Assembly (NCBI RefSeq): GCF_000764305.2 | Contig: NW_025933343.1 | Coordinates: forward strand, 1 to 64,000 | Reading direction: 5' to 3' | Length of the DNA: 64,000 nucleotides | Source of the DNA: Hyalella azteca | Taxonomy: Eukaryota > Arthropoda > Malacostraca > Amphipoda > Hyalellidae | In this document: positions 57,531-64,000 of the stretch, piece after piece | Layout of the letters: every line of letters starts with the position of its first letter | Position numbering within the stretch: position 1 is the first letter of the stretch | Program-made: the position numbers and the translations under genes | Notes under the pieces: generated by a model | What the model saw: only the letters and a program-made list of their open reading frames with translations | What the model was told of the DNA's origin: nothing | Database searches by the model: none

Positions 57531-59277
57531 GTAGTCTGTTCTTGAACGCGTACATACTCGGAGCGTCAACAATTTCATCAGGGAGGCTGTTCCACATGTC
57601 GGTGACAAGTGAGTAGAAATGTTGTCGCGTGGATGAGTTACACCGCAGTTTTTTAGTTTATAGGCGTGACCCCTGGTGTTGGTGCTTGTTTCAAGTTCAA
57701 GAGATCTTTCCGGGACCTTGTATAAATTATGAGTATACTTGTATATTTCAGTGAGGTCACCACGCCGACGTCGATAACAGAGACTCTGAAGCTTCATAAT
57801 CTTTAATCTTTCTTCCTTGCCCTTTACTTGGACTTACCCTTTAAGCCTGGAATTATCCTTGTTCCACGTCTTTGAACACTCTCTACTAAATTTTTGTCCT
57901 TTTAAAGTTTCGGTGACAACACGGCGTTTCCAAACTCTAGACAACAGCTTCATCGCTTCTGCATCTAGGAACTCGTAGGAGCGCCTGATCAGTCCAAGAA
58001 GTTTAATGGATTTATTTGCTTGCGTTTCAATGTGCCTAAAAATTTTCAGCTCCTTGTCGACATAAACTCCTATATCTTTTTCCACTGTCGACTTTTCAAT
58101 CATTAGTCTCTCGTTACAGCCATGTCTTCTCATACTGGAAGCTTGCTATTCATTATCTTGCCGAGGTGAAGAACTTTACTCTTGTCATCATTAAAACGCA
58201 GCTGCCACGCATCAGTCTAGTCAACTAAGCTATCAATATCATCTTACAGTTGCACTTCATTTGACGCATCCACAACAATATTATAGACTTTTGTGTCGTC
58301 AGCATACATGGAGCACATGCGTGACACTACCTCTGGCAGATAGTTTCTACAAGCAACGACCAAACAGGCCCAAGAACGCTCTATTATGTCACGCCACTGC
58401 GCACTGTTGCCCAGTCTGATCCGATTCCATTAATACTGAGATATTGTCTTCTACCTACTAAGAAATCCCTGATCCACTGGCGTACATTACATTTTATTCT
58501 ATTCCCAAGGACTCCATTTCGCACAACAGCCGCTCATGCGGAACATGGTCTAATGCCTTAGCAAAATCGAGGAACACTACATCCAATGGCTTACTTTCGT
58601 CCAGAAGGCGAGTCCAATCATTCAAGGTAGACATGAGATTAGTGGTGCAAGATCTACCGGCAATAAAGCCATTTGACAGTCTGATAGGAGATGGTCAACA
58701 GTCAAGTGATCGATAATTACCGGGGCTCCTCTTATCACCTTTTTTCCAATGGCTTCACTTGTGCTTCATTCCTATCGGACGCCAAAGTCCCTTCGTTCAA
58801 GGTTTTTTGAAAGAATACTGTCAAAGGGCAGGCCAGAACGGTTGCTAATTCTTTGAGTGTTCTGGGGTGGAAACCGTCGGATCCAATTGACTTATCGGGG
58901 TTCAGATAGAACAGGCGTTTTAGAACCTCTTCTTCGTGTATCTTAATACTAGTTAACTTCGAGCCCACTGGGCGCCCTTCAATAGCTGGAATACTTTTTA
59001 AGTCATCATCTGTGAAAATGCTACTAAAGAACTGATTTAGCGCATTAGCTCTGCCCTCATCAGAGGATATTTTTTGTTGATCTACTTTCAAATCAGCAAT
59101 ACCGTCCAATGTTTTACACTCAGAGCTAGCGTACAAAAAGAAGGCTCTCTGGTTCTTTTTTGAATTTTTGGCAAGATCTTTTTCAAAGTTTTCCACTGCG
59201 GTGCGACAAATTTTTGTAGCTTGATTTCGAGCTCTTGCATACATGTTATAATCAGCATCGCTGCTAGATCGTATATA

Positions 59278-60981
59278 CAGAGGTGGGCAGTAGCGCGCTA
59301 CGTTTTCAGTAGCGGTAGCGGTAGCGGCTCTACATTTAAGGCAATGTAGCGGTAGCGATAGCGCCAGCTACATATTTAAGTAGCGATACGAGGTTTTGCC
59401 GCTACAGCGCTACCGCTACATTTATAGATAAAGCCTTTACATTTTACTTAAGGGGACCGGCTACCCTCCAACAAAACTTTTTTGTTCACAGAGGGATCGT
59501 TTTGAAACTTGGTACACATATGTAAAACAGAAATCTAAGACCTTATTGTTCATGTAAATTTAAAAAAAATGAAAGAAAACGTGGAATTAATAGAAAACGG
59601 CATATAAGGGGTACTCTAAAAAAGTTTATAACTTTTGCAAATCACATGCTACAATGTCGAGACACATATCATTCGATTTGTAACAACAATATCTAGCGAC
59701 TGTAGGGCCCCGATTTTTTATTTTCCTCATCGTTTTTTTCGCGTTCTTCCCATTTTTTTCACATTTTTACCCCCCCACCTTCCTCCCCCTCCCATATATA
59801 AGGCAAACCATGCACATATTAAAAAAAAAGGCTTCTAGAGTCGCTAGGTATTGTTTTTACAAATTGAATGGTATGTCTCTCATTACCGTAGCTTGAAAAC
59901 TGTTGGAGTTATAATTTTTTTAAGATGGCGTTTTTTGGATTTTTAAATTGTCCAGGGGACCCAAATAAAGTAAAATTCATTGAAAACAGAAGAATATGCC
60001 CAAAAAGTCTTGATATTGTAGCCCAAGCTTTCCCATTGCCAATTATTTGCATTCAAGGTACCAGCACGCGTCTTTAGACCTATTTATGTTCAATTTAACG
60101 AACGTGAATAATAGGCTATAAATGGGACTTTTTATATATAAATATATATATAAAATATTATTTTTACATAACTTTACAACTGCATTACGCAAAAACTATT
60201 GCATGAACATCCATGGTAGTAGCTTTGTTAAACGCGTCTTGTTTGTAGCTTTCAAACGAGTGCAAACACTTTGCAATTAACCTAAATAATGACATATAAA
60301 TACAATTTATTTGCAAATAATGATATAAAATGATCATTTTATAAAAGTTCAAGACTGCATTACACAAAAAAGTATTGCATGTACATCTATGGTAGGTAGT
60401 AGCTTTGTTGAACGCGTCTCGTTTGTAGCTTTCAAACGAGTATTTCAGTTTGCTTACAGTTATTTTTACACAGTTATTTTTATGCTTCACCTTCCCTACA
60501 TGGATGTCTACTTTAATCTACCAATCTCAAAAATAACCCACATATATATATACAGAAAAAGACTGATTTTTATATGTATATGTGGATAATTTCTTAGATT
60601 GGTAGATTAAAGTTCACATCCATGTAGGGAAGGTAAAACATAAAAATAACTGTAACTTTTTTTTACTGTATCTAACCCTGGGGTAACCCATACTAGTTCG
60701 GTTAGGTTAATTGCAATAAAGTTGCATTGATATGTTTTAAAAATGTTTTATTATCATTAAATATTAATGAGTAAATCCCAATAGCAGAACAATAGATATT
60801 TAGAGATTTCCAATAATTTTGGCCATTGTAGCGGCTAATGTAGCGCGCTACATTTTACTGTAGCGGTAGCGGTAGCGACCGTTACAATCTATTGGGTGTA
60901 GCGGTAGCGCCCGCTACATTTAGAGCATGTAGCGGTAGCGGTAGCGCCGCTAAATTTCCAAGTAGCGCTGCCCAGCTCTGC
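59278..60981. mobile_element. hAT-like element with 8-bp TSD inside the LINE
   Basis: Ends CAGAGGTGGGCAGTAGCGCG and, on the other strand, CAGAGCTGGGCAGCGCTAC match the element at 54501-55313. Direct flanks CGTATATA at 59270-59277 and 60982-60989. About 0.9 kb of unrelated sequence (about 59455-60430, starting AAGGGGACCGGCTACC) is extra compared with the 813-bp copy. Removing the element restores the LINE frame. The core hairpin recurs at about 60490-60640. Confidence 0.92.
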
Positions 60982-61127
60982 GTATATAACGCTTGAGGAT
61001 TCATCTGTCCAGTCTATTTCTGGATGGTTAAAGTCATCAACGGTCAACGTATGCGACCTACCGTAAATGCTCGGTTAAGTAGTACCTATATTATCAGTCT
61101 GCTTATATCGCAAGTTCACAAATAATT

Positions 61128-62105
61128 TAAAAGCAAAGAAAACACCAAGCAAATTCACCATATCGATATTGAAAACGTTTCGGAGTCCAGCTCCATCATC
61201 ACTAACATTATATCGGGGGAAAAACAGGACTCGATTGGAACAACTTAGTCCTAGGGTTCACGAAAAGAATATAAAACCAAGCGATTCACTGTTTCCAGAT
61301 TATATGAACTAAACGCATTATTGAGACACGGTTTTAGTTTGAAGATATGTAGAGAATCCAATATTCTCAAATCCGAGCAGCCAGAAGTGGAACCGAGTAT
61401 CCTGAAATCACTCTCAGTTACAGCCACGTCGCACTGTTCAGCATGTAGGCACACGGAAGAATGAGGAGGCTTTGAGAGAGGTAAGTTAGAACGACAGCTC
61501 CTGCCACGGTGTTCAGAAACCCGGATGTAGAAGTTCAAGCCTGGATGCGATCAAACCTTGTCTATGAGTTCAGTTGTGCACGCTGTGCATCTACGTACGT
61601 TGGAATAACGTCGCGTAACTTCTACATCCGGGTTTCTGAACACCGTGGCAGGAGTTATCGTTCTAACTTGCCTCTCTCCAAGCCTTCTCATTCTTCCGTG
61701 CGCCTCCATGCTGAACAGTGCGACGTGGCTGTAACTGAGAGTGATTTCAGGATACTCGGTTCCACTTCTGGTTGCTCGGATTTGAGAATATTGGAGTCTA
61801 TACATTCTTCAAAGGAAAACCGTGTCTCAATAATGCGTGTAGTTCATATAATCTGGGAAATAGTGAATCGCTAGGATTTTATATTCTTTTCGTGAACCCT
61901 AGGACTAAGTTGTTCCAATCGAGTCCTGTTTTTTTCCGATATAATGTTAGGTCTTGGTTAGGTTTTATGTCTGTCATAGAATTTTGATATAATAATTTGA
62001 TTATATTCATTTTTTGTTTTTCGAACTGATGATGGAGCTGGACTCCAAAGCGTTTTCAATGTCGATACGGTGAAATTTGCTTGGTGTTTTCTTTGCTTTT
62101 AAATT
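61128..62105. mobile_element. Palindromic pair of Penelope-like GIY-YIG fragments
   Basis: Left arm 61128-61536 and right arm 61616-62105 are inverted copies of one Penelope 3' end around an 80-bp spacer. The minus ORF 61251-61538 and plus ORF 61509-61874 both encode NFYIRVSEHRGRS and HAEQCDVAVTESDFRILGST. Only the plus copy includes the GIY-YIG start (NLVYEFSCARCASTYVGITS). The outer ends share GGAGTCCAGCTCCATCATC-type sequence with the fragment at 22.2-23.3 kb. Confidence 0.88.
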
Positions 62106-62202
62106 CCTTATGATCGGTTAAAGGCTGTTTAGAACTTTATCATTATCAGTAAACTTTTTGCATTATTTACAGAACAGGGTTTATGTACATTACTTCTACT
62201 GT

Positions 62203-62660
62203 TTACTTGAATTCCAGCTCCACTGACCGACGGCGAGCGGCCAGAGTCGTCGTGTCATCTTGAGTGTAGTTGACCTGATTTTCCGTGCTGCTTCTGCGTC
62301 TGTTCCGCTCCTTCAATTTCTTGCGGAAATTTACCATCTTTAAGGGGGTGGAATCCTTCTTCACAAAAACTGACTTGAACTCAGCGGATTCGCATAGTTT
62401 TCTCGCTGCCTTCACCACGCACCAAACCTGTGCAGGATCTTTTGTCACCAACAGGGGTCTGCGGGTGTTGGCAGCAGCATTCTTGGAACGCAGCCTCTTG
62501 CATGATGAGATATCAACTGGTGTGCTGAGTGCCTTGCTATAACAGTTGTCAACAGCCGTCACTCGTTCGTTCGTATCAGGTGCGGTGCTTTCGGGAATGC
62601 CGAACCATACAAGGTCGCACTTCCTACGTTCTCTCTCAACTGATTTTTGGGAGCTTTCGT
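62203..62660 (-). pseudogene. LINE ORF1-like C-terminal region
   Basis: Minus frame reads VWFGIPESTAPDTNERVTAV, SKALSTPVDISSCKRLRSKN, RRPLLVTKDPAQVWCVVKAA and RKLCESAEFKSVFVKKDSTP. This is the RRM-like ORF1 pattern of CR1/L2-type LINEs (gxPE..., R.G.., RPLLV.., AR.L). It is probably the ORF1 of the LINE that continues at 61.0-57.5 kb. Further upstream, 62977-63264 encodes a Lys/Glu-rich coiled-coil-like stretch. Confidence 0.7.
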
Positions 62661-64000
62661 TAGAAACTTTGAATATAACAAGGTTGTGTTTGTCCGTTCG
62701 CCAATTTTCTTGATGACGAACTAATATAGTTATTTTATGAACTGATCAATTAGTAATTATATATAATTATATCTGAGGACCACAGTTCTTATTGTCCAAC
62801 GCTACAGCAGGTTTATAAAAGAATGGTTCGAAGTTTAATCTACTTATTAGATATAATTATACAGTAGGCACAAAGTGTTACAGCATTGATGAGGATAAGA
62901 TATACGACACGCTCGGGAGTGAGTCTCTCGAGGGTCGGAGAGTAGGACGAGCGTGGATGCAAGGGCGGTCTCTCTACTACAACTGAAGCGGTGGTGCGCT
63001 TGAGGAGCTTATATAGGTCCACCGGATCACGTCATAAGATGACGTAACAAAAGTTAATAACGTCACTGATGGTAACGTCCTGACCTGATTCTTCTTTTCC
63101 ATCTTTTCAAATTTTTCTGTATTTTTACGCTGAGTTCTCTCTTTGATCAGCTCTTTGCGTATAAAGCTCTGTTCATTTCTCAACGAGCCAACTACATAAC
63201 TCAACGTGCTCATCTCTTTTCGATGATTGTTCTCCATTTCAGCCCGAAACCCCTTCTCTTCCATCTGCTTTCCGCTTTTTCGGATTTCTCGCAGTCTCTA
63301 CAGAACCAGTGAAAGGATTCAGTTTTCTGTAGAAAAGAGTGCTCTTCAAAGCTCAACTTCAAGCAAAATTAATGATACAGATGAAATCCTCGCTGTGTTC
63401 GCAGATGATTATCTGATCATCTTCTCTCAAAGAGATCTCTTTGCAGAACTTGATAACATCATCAACTACGCATTTCGATCTTCCATTCGATTTTTTCGTT
63501 GCATCTTTTTTCGAAGAAACGTAGTCCTTCTTAACAATCTTATTTTCTTTCATTCCAGCAATCGAAATAGTTTCTTTCTTATTTGTTTAGTGACTTCCGC
63601 GTTCCTCCGATGAGATTTAGCTGGGGTCTCTCACAACAATAAATCATCGGAAATAAGCCTGCACAGCACAACCGAACGATGGTTATAAAGTTCCGGAAGC
63701 AATTTGACGCAGGAAGCAAATAGGTCAAGCTCCTGGAGCGAAAACACAGAACGTCTATTCTCCACCGCGTCTCCAACTGAACTCTTTCTTTATGCTGAAA
63801 AGAAAATTTCTAATAATTCGTTAAAAGTAAAAATAAAAATAAATAAAATTCGCTTAAATTTGTTTCAGCACACCGGCTCGATGATTATGGGAACTTCCGA
63901 CTGATGATAGAACCGCTAGGCCTAATCAATGATATGGCCTTTAAGGTGCCAATCCAGCGGCTGCGGTGGCATGCGGTCTGCGTTTCGGCGCAAATATTCC

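Larger units (their letters stand above)
57531..63700 (-). mobile_element. Long degenerate LINE, ORF1-like to ORF2, with nested insertions
   Basis: Read 5' to 3' on the minus strand: a basic coiled ORF1-like part (about 63700-62200) with ARKLCESAEFKSVFV and RKKLKERNRRR; then ORF2 with an endonuclease remnant DFNHPEIDWTDESS near 61000; then 59244-58735 (linker and RT start, DKSIGSDGFHPRTLKEL). Past frameshifts comes RT thumb and C-terminal sequence to 57531. The 3' tail is missing. The element is cut by a Penelope pair (about 61128-62105) and a hAT element (59278-60981). Confidence 0.8.

Noticed and set aside
62285..62542. Plus-strand ORF of 85 residues
   Set aside because: Complement of the LINE ORF1-like frame, which has the recognisable motifs.

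Overview
This is eukaryotic nuclear DNA, AT-rich and intron-rich, with long introns, dense minisatellites and several classes of degenerate transposon. Gene content (a cyclin E with an arthropod-like long N-terminus, a WSCD-type sulfotransferase without WSC domains, a MAIP1-like mitochondrial protein) and the repeats (Penelope-like, CR1/L2-like LINE, hAT, mariner and piggyBac remnants) point to an arthropod. A malacostracan crustacean is my guess, but that is inference only. There is one assembly gap of 56 N.

Layout: 0.15-1.4 kb is a dead non-LTR reverse transcriptase. 1.4-4.5 kb is a nest of TA-flanked terminal-inverted-repeat elements. 4.5-14.4 kb holds rearranged inverted repeats and tandem arrays and no gene I can support. 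14.4-25.3 kb (minus) is a complete-looking ten-exon cyclin E gene with E2F-like sites at and upstream of its first exon; its introns carry a hAT MITE and a Penelope-like fragment. 26.5-36.6 kb is mostly empty, with a tRNA-derived SINE, an orphan ORF and a degenerate piggyBac-like element. 36.6-39.65 kb (plus) is a six-exon MAIP1-like gene. 42.1-49.66 kb (minus) is a ten-exon WSCD-like Golgi sulfotransferase of 574 predicted residues, whose introns carry a LINE 3' end and SINEs. 52.76 kb onward (plus) is the 5' part of a secreted LamG/pentraxin-like gene whose later exons are not visible. 56.3-63.7 kb is a nested block of two LINEs in opposite orientation, a hAT element with 8-bp target duplication, and a palindromic pair of Penelope-like GIY-YIG endonuclease fragments.

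The gene models were joined by reading splice sites and checking that phase and family alignment agree across every junction. They are predictions without transcript support.

The main novelty is that most of the clear minisatellites in or beside genes sit exactly on an exon boundary or stop codon, with units that copy the junction itself (5' splice donor, 3' splice acceptor or stop). This occurs at eight boundaries across all four genes, although coding exons occupy under 10% of the window. It suggests that exon edges seed tandem duplication in this genome, leaving runs of near-identical alternative splice sites.
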